Positions 54,193 to 64,000 of a stretch of 64,000 nucleotides of DNA are shown piece by piece (the stretch's first letter is position 1; the number at the start of each line of letters is the position of its first letter). A model generated the notes under the pieces. That model saw only the letters and a program-made list of their open reading frames with translations, did not search any database and was not told the DNA's origin. Location: positions 1 to 64,000 of the forward strand of contig JAETON010000006.1 in NCBI GenBank assembly GCA_021771695.1, given 5' to 3'. The stretch comes from Lachnospiraceae bacterium (GTDB lineage Bacteria; Bacillota; Clostridia; Lachnospirales; Lachnospiraceae). A program made the translations under genes and the position numbers.

Positions 54193-55689
54193 CTATTCTT
54201 TTTCCCAGGAAAGACTTCTCTTGACTGCTTTTTGCCAGCCCGAGATTTTTCCCCGGCGTATATCATTTTCCATAACTGGTTCAAAAACTTTATCCAAGCT
54301 CCAGTTTTGTTTAATTTCTTCTTTATCTTTCCAGTATCCCACAGCCAGACCTGCCAGATAAGCAGCCCCCATCGCTGTTGTCTCCACACATTTTGGGCGA
54401 TGTACTGGTGCATCGATCATATTCGCCTGAAACTGCATTAAGAAATTGTTTGCACAAGCCCCTCCGTCCACTTTTAAAGCAGCCAGATGAATTCCACTGT
54501 CTTCTTCCATCGCTTTCAAAACATCCAGTGTTTGATAAGCTAAGGCTTCCAATGTTGCACGGACAATATGATTTTTATTGACTCCGCGGGTTAAACCTTG
54601 GATACTTCCTCTGGCATATGCATCCCAATATGGTGCACCTAATCCTGTAAATGCAGGAACTACATAACAGCCGTTGGTATCTTCTACAGAAGCTGCCATC
54701 GCTTCACTTTCAGAAGCCTTCTCAAACAGTCCAAGTTCATCCCGAAGCCATTGAATCGCTGCACCCGCTACAAAAATAGAACCTTCCAATGCATATTCAA
54801 TTTTTCCATCCATTCCACAGGCAATCGTTGTAATTAAACCATTCTTTGAATCTACCGGCATTTCTCCTGTATTCATTAAAAGAAAACATCCGGTGCCATA
54901 TGTATTTTTTGCTTCTCCTGCACGGAAACATGTCTGTCCAAACAATGCAGCCTGCTGATCTCCTGCAGCACCTGCAATTGGAATTTTGCCTCCAACAATC
55001 TCAGCATCCGTATATCCATAAATTTCACTGCAGGAAACAACTTTCGGCAGAATACTCTTTGGAATATCTAAAATCTCTAGAATTTCTTCATCCCAGCACA
55101 AATCATTGATATTATAAATCATCGTTCTGGACGCATTGGTATAATCTGTTACATGAACTTCTCCTCCAGTCAGTTTCCAAATCAGCCATGTTTCCACAGT
55201 TCCAAACAATATCTCACCTTTTTCGGCTTTTTCTCTCGCACCATCCACATGATCTAAAATCCAATGAATCTTTGTACCGGAAAAATATGCATCAATTGGA
55301 AGACCTGTTTTTTTACGAATGGTCTCTTCCAATCCCTTTGCTTTCAATTCATCACAAAATTCTGCTGTTCTGCGGCATTGCCAGACAATGGCATTATATA
55401 TCGGTTTACCAGTCTTTTTATCCCATAAAATCGTTGTTTCTCTTTGATTGGTAATCCCAATTCCGGCAACTTCTTCTGCGTCAATATTTAAACCCGTCAT
55501 AGCTTCAATCATAACTTTTTTCTGAGTTTCCCATATCTCCAGCGGATCATGCTCCACCCAGCCCGGTTTTGGGAAATGCTGTGTGAACTCCTGCTGTGCC
55601 ATACTGCAGATTTCACCTTTTTGATTAAATAAGATACAGCGTGAACTGGTCGTCCCTGCATCCAGCGCCATCATAAATTTGCGTTCCAT
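54193..55689 (-). CDS. glpK: Glycerol kinase
   Basis: A 498-residue FGGY-family kinase, glycerol to glycerol-3-phosphate. The N-terminal [14 protein letters not shown], the NQRETT substrate region, [13 protein letters not shown] and the C-terminal DGGACAN are all present. In this window glycerol-3-phosphate is also made by GpsA and used by PlsY. It lies between murE and aroE with no transporter next to it. Confidence 0.97.
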   Translation of the reverse strand: MERKFMMALDAGTTSSRCILFNQKGEICSMAQQEFTQHFPKPGWVEHDPLEIWETQKKVMIEAMTGLNIDAEEVAGIGITNQRETTILWDKKTGKPIYNAIVWQCRRTAEFCDELKAKGLEETIRKKTGLPIDAYFSGTKIHWILDHVDGAREKAEKGEILFGTVETWLIWKLTGGEVHVTDYTNASRTMIYNINDLCWDEEILEILDIPKSILPKVVSCSEIYGYTDAEIVGGKIPIAGAAGDQQAALFGQTCFRAGEAKNTYGTGCFLLMNTGEMPVDSKNGLITTIACGMDGKIEYALEGSIFVAGAAIQWLRDELGLFEKASESEAMAASVEDTNGCYVVPAFTGLGAPYWDAYARGSIQGLTRGVNKNHIVRATLEALAYQTLDVLKAMEEDSGIHLAALKVDGGACANNFLMQFQANMIDAPVHRPKCVETTAMGAAYLAGLAVGYWKDKEEIKQNWSLDKVFEPVMENDIRRGKISGWQKAVKRSLSWEKE

Positions 55690-55721
55690 AATGATTTCAC
55701 TCCTTTTAAAGAGCTGATTTC

Positions 55722-57179
55722 CTATTTTCCTTCGATAATTTCCTGAATCAGATCTCTTTCGTCCATATGGTGTTTTACACCTTTGATTTCCTGATAATCT
55801 TCATGTCCCTTCCCTGCAAGTATTACGATGTCTCCTTTGCCTGCGTGTTTCATACAATAACGAATGGCTTCTTTTCGATCCGGAATTGTTACATACTCTC
55901 CCGGTCCTTTATGGACTCCAATTAAAATATCATTGATAATGTCCATTGGTTCTTCATTTCGAGGATTATCAGAAGTCACTACCGTTAAATCCGCTAAATT
56001 AGAGGATACCTCCCCCATTTCGTAACGTCTGGCTTTGGCACGGTTTCCTCCACATCCAAACAATGAATAAATCTTTCTTGGATGATATTTCCGAATCGTT
56101 GCCAATAAACTTTCCAAACTCATAGCATTATGAGCGTAATCAATCATCAATGTATATTCTCCCGGCGTCTTAACAATTTCCAATCTTCCTTTTACTTGGA
56201 TCGTATTTAACGCTTCCAGTACATCATCTTTCTTAATTCCCATATGACGGCATAAAGAAATCGCTGCCAAAGAATTATAAACCGTAAAATCACCTGGTAT
56301 ATCCACATGCACATTATATTCCTGTTTTCCTTTTAAATCGTAAGACACACCCAAATATCCTGGTTCCTGAACTCGTTCAATATTCTGGGCATAAATATCA
56401 TTGGATGCCTCTAAACCAAATGTTTCTATCTCACAAGTATGACCTTCGATGATGCGTTCTACATAATCATCATCTCCATTGATAATTCCCTGTCTACACT
56501 GCTGAAACAAAAGACTTTTACAACGAATATAATCATCCATATCTTTATGCTCATTTTCTCCAATATGGTCTTTGGCAAGATTGGTAAAAATACCATAATC
56601 AAAAGTAAATCCGCCGACTCTGTGAAGCATTAATCCTTGAGAAGATACTTCCATAACTACGTTTTTACAGCCTGCATCTGCCATTTTGCGGAAAGATTCT
56701 TGAATTACATAAGATTCCGGAGTTGTATTGACCGATGGAATTGTTTTATCTCCAATAATTGTTTCAATCGTTCCAATCAATCCTGTTTTTTGTCCTGCAT
56801 GTTCTAAAACCGCACGAATCATATAAGTAATAGTCGTCTTTCCTTTGGTTCCGGTAATCCCAATGGTTGTTAATTCTTCTGCCGGATATCCAAAATATGC
56901 AGCAGACATCTCCGCCAGTGCAAGACGTGTATTTTCGACTTTAATTACAGTGAATCCTTCCGGTATATCTACATCCTTTTCTACTACAACGGCTGCCACA
57001 CCATTTTGAGCTGCCTGAGCCGCAAACTTATGTCCATCGAAAGCAGCCCCTGAAATGCAAACAAAGACACTTCCTTTTTCTATTTTTCTAGAATCATACA
57101 CAAGCGTAGATATTTCTATGTCCTCATTTCCTTGGATACAAGTATATTCTGATCGTTCCAATAAGTCTTTTAACTTCAT
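55722..57179 (-). CDS. murE: UDP-MurNAc-tripeptide synthetase, meso-DAP type
   Basis: A 485-residue Mur ligase adding the third residue of the peptidoglycan stem. Walker-type GTKGKTT near residue 107 and the ATP/Mg motifs are present. The DNPRNEEP motif (residues about 402-409) is that of meso-diaminopimelate-adding MurE, agreeing with dapF next door. ATG at 57179 has GGAGG upstream; TTG at 57191 is unlikely. Confidence 0.95.
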   Translation of the reverse strand: MKLKDLLERSEYTCIQGNEDIEISTLVYDSRKIEKGSVFVCISGAAFDGHKFAAQAAQNGVAAVVVEKDVDIPEGFTVIKVENTRLALAEMSAAYFGYPAEELTTIGITGTKGKTTITYMIRAVLEHAGQKTGLIGTIETIIGDKTIPSVNTTPESYVIQESFRKMADAGCKNVVMEVSSQGLMLHRVGGFTFDYGIFTNLAKDHIGENEHKDMDDYIRCKSLLFQQCRQGIINGDDDYVERIIEGHTCEIETFGLEASNDIYAQNIERVQEPGYLGVSYDLKGKQEYNVHVDIPGDFTVYNSLAAISLCRHMGIKKDDVLEALNTIQVKGRLEIVKTPGEYTLMIDYAHNAMSLESLLATIRKYHPRKIYSLFGCGGNRAKARRYEMGEVSSNLADLTVVTSDNPRNEEPMDIINDILIGVHKGPGEYVTIPDRKEAIRYCMKHAGKGDIVILAGKGHEDYQEIKGVKHHMDERDLIQEIIEGK

Positions 57180-57193
57180 CTTTTCCTCCAAAT

Positions 57194-58030
57194 TTATAAT
57201 TCAATTTCACCGTCAAATACTTTCGTTGCAGGTCCTGTCATAAAAATAGTATTCTTTTCTTCATCATATTCAATCTGCAGGTCACCGCCCAGTAAATGAA
57301 CTAGAACTTTCTTTCCTGTTTTTTTATTTAACCATGAAGCATACGCACTTGCACAAGCTCCGGTACCACATGCCAAGGTTTCTCCTGCACCGCGTTCCCA
57401 TACACGCATCTTAATGGTATTTTCATCAATTACTTCTATAAATTCCGTATTCACTCTGTCTGGGAACATAGGATGATTTTCAAATTTCGGACCGATTTTT
57501 TCTAAATCCAAATCATCTACAGAATCTACAAAAACAACTCCGTGAGGATTTCCCATAGAAACGCAGGTAATATGATATCCTTTTCCATCTACAATCAACG
57601 GCTGGTCAATAATTTCATCCAAATCATCATAAATTGCAGGAATCTGCTCTGCTTTTGTGATTGGTGCTTCCATATCAACTTTTACCCATGTAACTTTTCC
57701 ATCTTCCACCGTAAGTTCCAGTTCTTTAATTCCGCCTTTGGTTTCAATCGTAATCGTCGTTTTATCTGTTAAACCATAATCATATACATATTTTGCAATA
57801 CAGCGGACTCCATTTCCGCACATAGCTCCCTCAGAACCATCAGAGTTATACATAGCCATTCTAAAATCCGCTTTATCAGACGGACAAATACAAATCATCC
57901 CGTCAGAACCGATTCCAAAATGCCGGTCACTCACAAATTTTGCCGCCTTGCCTGGTTCATCAATCGTCTCTTCAAAACAGTTTACATATACGTAGTCATT
58001 TCCACAACCGTGCATCTTTGTAAATTTCAT
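57194..58030 (-). CDS. dapF: Diaminopimelate epimerase
   Basis: A 278-residue epimerase turning LL- into meso-diaminopimelate for lysine and peptidoglycan. Catalytic Cys71 (GAMCGNGVRC) and Cys221 (ETLACGTGACASA) are intact. It is 14 bases before murE, supplying its substrate. First gene of dapF-murE-glpK-aroE. Confidence 0.97.
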   Translation of the reverse strand: MKFTKMHGCGNDYVYVNCFEETIDEPGKAAKFVSDRHFGIGSDGMICICPSDKADFRMAMYNSDGSEGAMCGNGVRCIAKYVYDYGLTDKTTITIETKGGIKELELTVEDGKVTWVKVDMEAPITKAEQIPAIYDDLDEIIDQPLIVDGKGYHITCVSMGNPHGVVFVDSVDDLDLEKIGPKFENHPMFPDRVNTEFIEVIDENTIKMRVWERGAGETLACGTGACASAYASWLNKKTGKKVLVHLLGGDLQIEYDEEKNTIFMTGPATKVFDGEIEL

Positions 58031-58137
58031 GTAATCACTCCTTTTGCTTTTTTACTATTCTATCATAAGCTGGTTTTGGATGAAACAAAAATCTTCTTCC
58101 TGTGTTTTATTATATAACTTTCTCTGTATACAACACA

Positions 58138-58166
58138 AGCGGAATCTGCCCGAAACAGATTCCGCT
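58138..58166 (-). terminator. Hairpin terminator after the aminotransferase gene
   Basis: AGCGGAATCTG / CAGATTCCGCT, perfect 11-bp stem with a 7-base loop, 23 bases past the stop. The tail is only partly T-rich (TTGTGTTG), so strength is uncertain. Confidence 0.7.
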
Positions 58167-58189
58167 TTCAAAAATACCTTTATTTCATT

Positions 58190-59458
58190 TTATGCTTCCA
58201 ACAGTTTTTCTACTCCTGCTTTCTTCACACAAACACAGAATAAATCCATTGCCTGCTGTAATTCTTCTACTGTTGGATAGGTTGGTGCAATTCTTAAATT
58301 ACTATCTTTCGGATCGCTTTTATATGGATAGGTTGCACCTGCTCCGGTTAATACAACTCCTGCTTCTTTTGCAAGCTGTACTACTTTCTTTGCACATCCT
58401 GGAAGTAAATCTACAGATACAAAATATCCGCCTTTTGGATTTTCCCATGAAATCAATCCGCTTCCTGCCAATTCTTTCTCTAATGTATTTAATACAGTTT
58501 CAAACTTCGGTTTCATACAATCTGCAAGGATCTGCATATGATTGCGGAGTCCCTGTGCGTCTTTAAAGAACTGTACATGACGAAGCTGATTAATTTTGTC
58601 ATATCCAATTGTTTGCGCATTCATAATTTTTTTAATTTCTGCAATATTTTCATCGCTGGCAGCAATCAAAGAAACTCCTGCTCCCGGGAAGGAAATTTTA
58701 GATGTTGAGAAGAAATAATATGGACGATTTTTTGTTCCTGCTTCTTCACATGCATCCAGAATATTCTTTACTTTTACATCCTCAAACACCGGATGTACTC
58801 CATATGCATTGTCCCAAAAAATTTTAAAGTCTTTTGCTGCTGTTTTCATAGAAGCCAAACGGTCTACGGTTTCATCACTGTAACAAATTCCCTGTGGGTT
58901 AGAGAATTTTGGAACACACCAAATACCTTTGATGGAATCATCTTCTGCTGCTAATTTTTCTACCTGATCCATATCCGGCCCGGTACTTGTCATAGTAATT
59001 GGAATCATTTCCATTCCTAAAGTTTCACAAATGGTAAAATGTCTGTCATATCCTGGAGCCGGACAGAGGAATTTCACTTTTTCTAATTGTCCCCATGGTT
59101 TTTCTCCCATTGTTCCAAAAACATAAAGACGCATCATCGCATCAAACATCAAATTTAAGCTGGCATTTCCGCCAATAATCAAATGATCTGCCGGAATATC
59201 CAATAAATCACTGAACAATTTCTTGATATCCGGAATACCATCTAATACTCCATAATTTCGGACGTCCATTCCTGCCTCTGTACAATAATTCTTCATTTCT
59301 TTTAACATTCCATTGGCATGATCCACCTGACTCGGTGCGGGTTTTCCTCTGGACATATCAAGGGCAAGATTTAGATCTTTAAATTCCTGATATCTTTTAT
59401 CAATTTCTTTTTTTAATGCTTTCAGTTCATCTTTTGATTTCGTGGTAAATGATTCCAT
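58190..59458 (-). CDS. Class I/II PLP aminotransferase
   Basis: A 422-residue pyridoxal-phosphate enzyme. PLP contacts: GGNASLNLMFDAM (phosphate side), WDNAYGVHP, and the Schiff-base Lys in FFSTSKISFPGAG. Closest to the Aminotran_MocR / alanine-aspartate group (PF12897) without a DNA-binding domain. The amino donor cannot be read from the sequence. Start at 59458 has AAGGAAG upstream; the longer form overlaps gpsA. Confidence 0.9.
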   Translation of the reverse strand: MESFTTKSKDELKALKKEIDKRYQEFKDLNLALDMSRGKPAPSQVDHANGMLKEMKNYCTEAGMDVRNYGVLDGIPDIKKLFSDLLDIPADHLIIGGNASLNLMFDAMMRLYVFGTMGEKPWGQLEKVKFLCPAPGYDRHFTICETLGMEMIPITMTSTGPDMDQVEKLAAEDDSIKGIWCVPKFSNPQGICYSDETVDRLASMKTAAKDFKIFWDNAYGVHPVFEDVKVKNILDACEEAGTKNRPYYFFSTSKISFPGAGVSLIAASDENIAEIKKIMNAQTIGYDKINQLRHVQFFKDAQGLRNHMQILADCMKPKFETVLNTLEKELAGSGLISWENPKGGYFVSVDLLPGCAKKVVQLAKEAGVVLTGAGATYPYKSDPKDSNLRIAPTYPTVEELQQAMDLFCVCVKKAGVEKLLEA

Positions 59459-59502
59459 ACGTTTTTCTTCCTTCCTATGTCTATAAATTATGTGCCGATG
59501 AA

Positions 59503-60519
59503 TTATGCTTCTTCCCACTCTAATGTCGTATATTCTTTTCTTCGTTCTCTTAACAGTAAGTGGCTGACTTCTTCTCTTGGATCTGCATTTTCAAATAATA
59601 CTCGATTAACCGCTTCCACAATTGGTACATCTACGCCGCATTTTTTTGCAAGTCCCAATGCGGCTTTCGCAGAATAAACGCCTTCTACAACCATTTTCAC
59701 TTCTTTCATAGCCTCATCTGCTGTCATTCCTTTTCCAATTAAATATCCTGCTTTTCGATTGCGGCTGTGAACACTGGTGCAGGTAACAATCAAATCTCCC
59801 ACGCCGGTTAATCCGGAAAATGTCTCTGCTTTTCCGCCAAGTGCTACTCCCAAACGGGAAAGTTCAGCAATTCCTCTCGTCATCAATGCAGCTTTTGTAT
59901 TGTCTCCATACCCCAAACCATCCGTAGTTCCTGCTGCCAAGGCAATGACATTCTTCAATGCTCCCCCAAGTTCAATTCCCATAATATCCGGATTGGTATA
60001 TACACGGAATACTTCACTCATAAATACATCCTGCAGCATATCTGCAATTTCTTTTTTCTTAGAAGCCACAACAACCGTTGTCGGAATTCCCTTTCCAACT
60101 TCTTCTGCATGGCTTGGTCCGGAAAGTACGCAGACTTCTGCGTTTGGAATTTCTTCCTCAATAATTTCTGATAATGTCATGTAAGTAACATCTTCGATAC
60201 CTTTTGCCACATTAACAATCACCTGTCCATCTGCAATAAATGGTGACATCTGTTTTGCGACAGTACGAACAACTGGTGATGGAACTGCCATAACGACAAC
60301 ATCTCTGTCTGTTAAACTGGTTTCCATATCCGCTTCCACTACAACACTATCTGGAAGTTTTACGCCGGGAAGTTTCTCTTCCTGCTCTCTTTTATTTGTA
60401 AGCATCTCAATTTCATGAGGATCTACAGACCAAAGCATTACCTCATGTCCATTGTTTGCCAGCAAAACAGCAAGGGCAGTTCCCCAGCTTCCTGCACCAA
60501 TTACACTAACTCTTTTCAT
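59503..60519 (-). CDS. gpsA: NAD(P)H-dependent glycerol-3-phosphate dehydrogenase
   Basis: A 338-residue enzyme making sn-glycerol-3-phosphate for phospholipids. Rossmann motif GAGSWGTALAVLLANNG at residue 8, VNVAKGIE, LSGPSHAEEV, and catalytic ALKNVIALAAG. Nine bases after plsY, which uses its product. Confidence 0.97.
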   Translation of the reverse strand: MKRVSVIGAGSWGTALAVLLANNGHEVMLWSVDPHEIEMLTNKREQEEKLPGVKLPDSVVVEADMETSLTDRDVVVMAVPSPVVRTVAKQMSPFIADGQVIVNVAKGIEDVTYMTLSEIIEEEIPNAEVCVLSGPSHAEEVGKGIPTTVVVASKKKEIADMLQDVFMSEVFRVYTNPDIMGIELGGALKNVIALAAGTTDGLGYGDNTKAALMTRGIAELSRLGVALGGKAETFSGLTGVGDLIVTCTSVHSRNRKAGYLIGKGMTADEAMKEVKMVVEGVYSAKAALGLAKKCGVDVPIVEAVNRVLFENADPREEVSHLLLRERRKEYTTLEWEEA

Positions 60520-60528
60520 TTGCTCCTC

Positions 60529-61152
60529 CTAACGGTCAACCTTCTGACCTAATTTATTTTCAGTTCCATGAATCAGCCGATCAATATTGGCACGATGGCG
60601 CCAGATTGCCATTGCAGTAAAGACACATCCGACAGCAATCAATGCCCAGTTGTTCGGTTCAATATAATATAAAATAAACGGTATCACTAAAACCATACAA
60701 ATAGATCCTAGAGATACATATTTTGTAATTGCTGTAATTACACCAAAAATCAAAGCACAGAAAAGTCCAAGCTGCCAGTGAAAAGCAAAAATAACTCCAC
60801 CTGTGGTTGCAATTCCTTTTCCGCCTTTAAATCCAAGATAAAACGGGAAATTATGTCCCAAAACAACTGCAAATCCGGTTAACAGCCATAAAGCTGACTG
60901 TCCTTCCACTCCAAATGCCGGCATAATTATGTATCTGGCAAGATTGACCGCAATCAATCCTTTCACTGCATCACCCAAAAAAGTAATCAATGCAGCTGTC
61001 TTGCCCAATGTACGCAGCGTATTGGTCGTCCCGGAATTTCCGCTTCCATAATCTCGAATGTCTATTTTATTGATCTTTCCAACAAAATATCCTGTCTGAA
61101 AACATCCAAACAAATATCCTGTGATCATACATACTATTATACACAGCGTCAT
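60529..61152 (-). CDS. plsY: Glycerol-3-phosphate acyltransferase (acyl-phosphate)
   Basis: A 207-residue membrane acyltransferase moving an acyl group from acyl-phosphate to glycerol-3-phosphate, the first step of phosphatidate synthesis. Motifs: RDYGSGNSGTTNTLR, GFKGGKGIATTGG and the C-terminal RHRANIDRL. The stop and start with der share a base; der-plsY-gpsA is a conserved order. Confidence 0.96.
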   Translation of the reverse strand: MTLCIIVCMITGYLFGCFQTGYFVGKINKIDIRDYGSGNSGTTNTLRTLGKTAALITFLGDAVKGLIAVNLARYIIMPAFGVEGQSALWLLTGFAVVLGHNFPFYLGFKGGKGIATTGGVIFAFHWQLGLFCALIFGVITAITKYVSLGSICMVLVIPFILYYIEPNNWALIAVGCVFTAMAIWRHRANIDRLIHGTENKLGQKVDR

Positions 61153-62474
61153 TATCTTTCCTTCCTTTCCCTCGCAATAATATGAATTGGAGTTCCTCGG
61201 AAACCAAATGTATTCCGAATCTGATTTTCAAGATACCTTGTGTAAGAAAAATGCATCAGCTGTTTGTCATTAATAAATACAACAAACGTCGGCGGTTTTA
61301 CAGAAACCTGCGTCATATAATACAATTTCAAACGTTTTCCTTTGTCAGACGGCGGCTGTTTCATTGCCACTGCTTCTGCAAGAATTTCATTTAACACTCC
61401 TGTCTGTACACGCAATGCGTGATTTTCAATCACTGCATCCAGCAAATCGAAAATCTTTGGAAATCTTTGTCCAGTCTTTGCAGAAACAAATACCAGTTCT
61501 GCATAAGACATATAAGAAAGCACATCCCTCACTTTATTGGTGTACTTATAAATGGTCTTATCATCTTTTTCAATCAAATCCCACTTATTCACAGCAATAA
61601 TCATTCCTTTTCCACGTTCATGTGCGATTCCTGCAATTTTAGCATCCTGCTCTGTAATTCCTTCCTGTGCATCAATCACAAGAATTGCCACGTCACACCG
61701 TTCTACGGCTGCAACTGTACGAATGACGCTATAACGCTCTAAGTCCTCTTTTACCCGGCTCTTTCTTCTTAACCCTGCAGTATCAATAAATACATACTCT
61801 TTATCACCGTGCCGGATAACTGTATCAATGGCATCTCTAGTGGTTCCGGCAATATCAGAGACGATGAAACGTTCTTCTCCAAGCATCTTATTAATCATAG
61901 AAGATTTTCCTGCATTTGGTTTTCCAATAATTGCAACTTTTGGACGTTCATCCTCTTCTTCTTTTAAAGTTTCCGGATCACAATTAGCAATTACTTCGTC
62001 CAATAAATCTCCAAAACCGATCTTTGAATTTGCAGATACCGGAAATGGTGTTCCAATCCCTAAATTATAAAATTCATAAGTATCTAAAATAAATTTTTCA
62101 TAATTATCAACTTTATTTACCGCTAAAACAACCGGTTTCCCAGAACGGCGCAGCATATCTGCCACTTGATAGTCCGCTTCCATAAGACCTTGTCTCACAT
62201 CCGTCAGGAAAATAATCACATCTGCAGTTTCAATCGCAATTTCTGCCTGATCACGCATATGTGATAACAACAAATCTCCGGTATCCGGCTCAATTCCTCC
62301 AGTATCAATCATCGTAAACTGATAGTCCAGCCAGCTGATATCCGCATAGATACGGTCTCTGGTAACACCTGGAGTATCTTTTACAATCGAAATATTTTCT
62401 CCTGCCAATGCATTAAACAATGTAGATTTTCCTACATTCGGTCTTCCTACAATGGCTACAATTGGTTTACTCAT
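61152..62474 (-). CDS. der: Ribosome biogenesis GTPase Der
   Basis: A 440-residue GTPase with two G domains (GRPNVGKST at residue 8 and GKPNAGKSS near 185), both with DTGG/DTAG switch II and NKVD/NKWD motifs, and a C-terminal KH-like domain. Required for 50S assembly. It has its own promoter (62519-62547) as well as possible read-through from pgeF. Confidence 0.97.
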   Translation of the reverse strand: MSKPIVAIVGRPNVGKSTLFNALAGENISIVKDTPGVTRDRIYADISWLDYQFTMIDTGGIEPDTGDLLLSHMRDQAEIAIETADVIIFLTDVRQGLMEADYQVADMLRRSGKPVVLAVNKVDNYEKFILDTYEFYNLGIGTPFPVSANSKIGFGDLLDEVIANCDPETLKEEEDERPKVAIIGKPNAGKSSMINKMLGEERFIVSDIAGTTRDAIDTVIRHGDKEYVFIDTAGLRRKSRVKEDLERYSVIRTVAAVERCDVAILVIDAQEGITEQDAKIAGIAHERGKGMIIAVNKWDLIEKDDKTIYKYTNKVRDVLSYMSYAELVFVSAKTGQRFPKIFDLLDAVIENHALRVQTGVLNEILAEAVAMKQPPSDKGKRLKLYYMTQVSVKPPTFVVFINDKQLMHFSYTRYLENQIRNTFGFRGTPIHIIARERKER

Positions 62475-62518
62475 AATCTATATTCCTCTCTATATGTTCA
62501 AAATACGGATTCATGTAT

Positions 62519-62547
62519 AGTATAGAATAATCTGGTTTTAATTACAA
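62519..62547 (-). promoter_or_regulatory. Sigma-A promoter of der-plsY-gpsA
   Basis: Minus-strand TTGTAA, 17-base spacer, TATACT. The -35 box overlaps the stop codon of pgeF. Confidence 0.7.
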
Positions 62548-63360
62548 TACGATAAATGCCCCTAAATTACCTCTTTTTCCATGACTTGCTCTATGTGAAA
62601 ACAAATATTCATGGTTACAGCAGGTACAAATATCCGTAATATCCAAATGCTCTTTTATAATCCCTGCTCCCAAAAGAATGATTTCATTCACTTTCCATAA
62701 ATCCAATTGATATTTTCCATTTCTTTTATCTTCTAAATATTCTTCCCATGAACACTCACAAAATTCCTTTTTAAATTCTCTTGCAACGTCTTCGCTGATT
62801 TCATAACAATCCTGACAAATGGACGGTCCAATGGCTGCAATGATATTTTCTTTTTGACAGCCGTACTCCTGCTCCATAACCTTTACCATTTTTGCACCGA
62901 TTCTTCCTACCGTTCCTCTCCATCCAGAGTGTGCCATCGCTGCAACCTCTTTCACCGGATCATAAAAAAATAATGGAACACAGTCTGCATAACCTGTATA
63001 CATCGGAATTCCTTTTACATTTGTCACCAAGCCATCCATACCTGTCATAACTTTTCCACAATCTTTTTCTGTCACTTTATGAATCTGGGTATTATGAATC
63101 TGATTGGAAAAAACCAGTTTTCTTGAATCAAATCCAATGGCTTTCCCAATTCTTCTGAAATTTTCGTCTACAGACTCTTTATCATCACCACGGTTATAAC
63201 TCAAATTCATGGACGCATAAATTCCTTTGCTGACTCCTCCCATTCTCGTGGAGAAACCATGGGTAACCCCGGCTTCTGAAAGTTTTTGAAAAGTAATATA
63301 TGGTACCTCTCCTTCATGAAATACCGTAGACTGATAATTATTTGATTTCTTAAAATGCAT
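62542..63360 (-). CDS. pgeF: PgeF/YfiH-family purine nucleoside / polyphenol enzyme
   Basis: A 272-residue Cu-oxidase_4 (YfiH/PgeF) protein. Zinc-site residues: THGFSTRMGG, TGYADCVPLFF, the HSGWRGTVG motif and the C-terminal CTCCNHEYLFSHRASHGKRG. Family members act as purine nucleoside phosphorylase/deaminase and as an editing factor in peptidoglycan synthesis. Overlaps yraN by 11 bases. Confidence 0.9.
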   Translation of the reverse strand: MHFKKSNNYQSTVFHEGEVPYITFQKLSEAGVTHGFSTRMGGVSKGIYASMNLSYNRGDDKESVDENFRRIGKAIGFDSRKLVFSNQIHNTQIHKVTEKDCGKVMTGMDGLVTNVKGIPMYTGYADCVPLFFYDPVKEVAAMAHSGWRGTVGRIGAKMVKVMEQEYGCQKENIIAAIGPSICQDCYEISEDVAREFKKEFCECSWEEYLEDKRNGKYQLDLWKVNEIILLGAGIIKEHLDITDICTCCNHEYLFSHRASHGKRGNLGAFIVL

Positions 63361-63694
63361 GTTTTATCACTCTTATCTTCTTTCCTAATATTTCGACTAC
63401 ATCAAAACGTATGGCTGTTTCAAAAGAAATATGATGTTTCTTTAAATATACCATCGCCGTTTTCTTAATTTTTTGCTGCTTTTTCTGATCAACTGCCTGT
63501 GCAGGATAACCAAATCCAATATCTTTCCGATATTTAACCTCTACAAATACCAAATAACCTGATTCCCTCGCAACAATGTCAATCTCGCCTATTCCCGCAT
63601 AAAAATTGCGGGCAAGGATTTCATATCCCTGCAGCTTTAAAAACTGTGCTGCAACATTTTCTGCAGTTTTTCCCTTTTTTCTTTGATTCATCAT
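63350..63694 (-). CDS. YraN family protein (UPF0102)
   Basis: A 114-residue protein of the YraN/UPF0102 family, with a restriction-endonuclease-like core (residues 30-65: [19 protein letters not shown] and [10 protein letters not shown]). The GEIDIVA and EVK motifs give the Asp/Glu/Lys triad. Proposed nuclease in recombination; function not proven. Common neighbour of rnhB, which it overlaps by 4 bases. Confidence 0.92.
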   Translation of the reverse strand: MMNQRKKGKTAENVAAQFLKLQGYEILARNFYAGIGEIDIVARESGYLVFVEVKYRKDIGFGYPAQAVDQKKQQKIKKTAMVYLKKHHISFETAIRFDVVEILGKKIRVIKHAF

Positions 63695-64000
63695 ATGTAT
63701 TTCTTTACAAACGTCCTGCGGTGAATATCACAAATGCCCTGTTTCTTTATTCTTTGAATATGTGCCTTTGTCCCATAACCTTTATTTTTTGCAAATTCAT
63801 ATCCCGGATATACTGCATCATACTCTTTCATCATACGATCCCTTGTCACCTTTGCCACAATACTGGCAGCCGCAATGGATGCACTTTGAGCATCTCCTTT
63901 GATAATCGGTACCTGCTTGATCTCTACTTCCGGTATCGTCACTGCATCATTCAATAAAATATCCGGCTTCACAGACAATTTTGAAATTGCCAAACGCATT
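63691..64000 (-). CDS. rnhB: Ribonuclease HII, C-terminal part (cut by window end)
   Basis: About 103 C-terminal residues; the N-terminal half lies outside the window. [23 protein letters not shown] carries the RNase HII core including catalytic Asp residues; the ending [24 protein letters not shown] is typical. It removes ribonucleotides from RNA-DNA hybrids. First of the visible rnhB-yraN-pgeF-der run. Confidence 0.93.
   Translation of the reverse strand, partial: MRLAISKLSVKPDILLNDAVTIPEVEIKQVPIIKGDAQSASIAAASIVAKVTRDRMMKEYDAVYPGYEFAKNKGYGTKAHIQRIKKQGICDIHRRTFVKKYI

Noticed and set aside
54183..54413. 77-codon N-terminal extension of aroE
   Set aside because: It overlaps the 3' end of glpK in another frame, has no ribosome site and is not shikimate-dehydrogenase sequence; AGGAG precedes the ATG at 54182.
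58031..58080. Promoter for dapF
   Set aside because: A TATGAT is present but the best -35 (TTTGTT) is poor and spacing is 16; not convincing enough to list.
1..64000. CRISPR arrays, tRNA or rRNA genes, prophage
   Set aside because: I saw no regularly spaced repeats, cloverleaf sequences, rRNA cores or phage structural genes.

Overview
The window reads as a chromosome segment of a spore-forming, low-GC Gram-positive gut anaerobe, most like a Lachnospiraceae member. The signs are spoIVA, two sigma-E-type promoters, meso-diaminopimelate cell-wall genes (murE with a DNPR motif, dapF), a T-box leader, a preQ1 riboswitch, a type A RNase P RNA and strong AGGAGG ribosome binding sites. The genus cannot be fixed from the sequence alone. 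Almost all genes are on the minus strand. The exceptions are a MATE transporter (8975-10330) and a two-gene toxin-antitoxin-like insertion (52314-53230).

Layout. 1-2.6 kb: a small [2Fe-2S] BFD-like protein, an AI-2E family permease, a 6S RNA with its own promoter, and a DUF5662 protein. 2.6-10.4 kb: gltBD glutamate synthase, divergent from the MATE transporter across a region with a perfect 10-9-10 palindrome. 10.4-15.6 kb: a giant InlB-repeat, sortase-anchored surface protein split by one in-frame TAG. 15.7-19.6 kb: an iron-type alcohol dehydrogenase, then the queuosine-precursor operon queD-queE-folE-queC behind a preQ1 riboswitch and terminator. 19.6-25.5 kb: a fructose PTS (IIABC), a CcdA-like protein, and a TrpXYZ-type ABC importer under a T-box whose specifier reads TGG (Trp). 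25.5-29.7 kb: a SleB-like wall hydrolase with a sigma-E promoter, and the amino-sugar operon nanE-rpiR-nagB-nagA. 29.9-32.3 kb: accessory DNA with an IS605-type element (intact tnpB, 5'-truncated tnpA) and a cassette of three small unrecognised genes. 32.5-41.7 kb: rnpB and a housekeeping run (uppP, a sigma-like protein without region 4, dgt, dnaG, rpoD, trmK, Nif3-like, uridine-kinase-like). 41.8-49.5 kb: yicC-gmk-rpoZ and a set of RNA-modification, recombination and alarmone genes. 49.6-52.2 kb: fabH under a FabT-like operator, and spoIVA. 52.2-53.2 kb: the DUF3990/DUF3791-like pair. 53.3-64 kb: dapF-murE-glpK-aroE, an aminotransferase, gpsA, plsY, der, pgeF, yraN and the cut-off rnhB.

The most distinctive items are: the ADP-ribosyltransferase-like toxin with an overlapping antitoxin candidate; the surface adhesin interrupted by one nonsense codon, with a 9-codon leader ORF coupled to its upstream start; the sigma paralogue lacking region 4 beside rpoD; the TnpB element with a legible omega-RNA guide; and several well-formed operators (gltBD, fabH, nanE) whose regulators are mostly not in the window.
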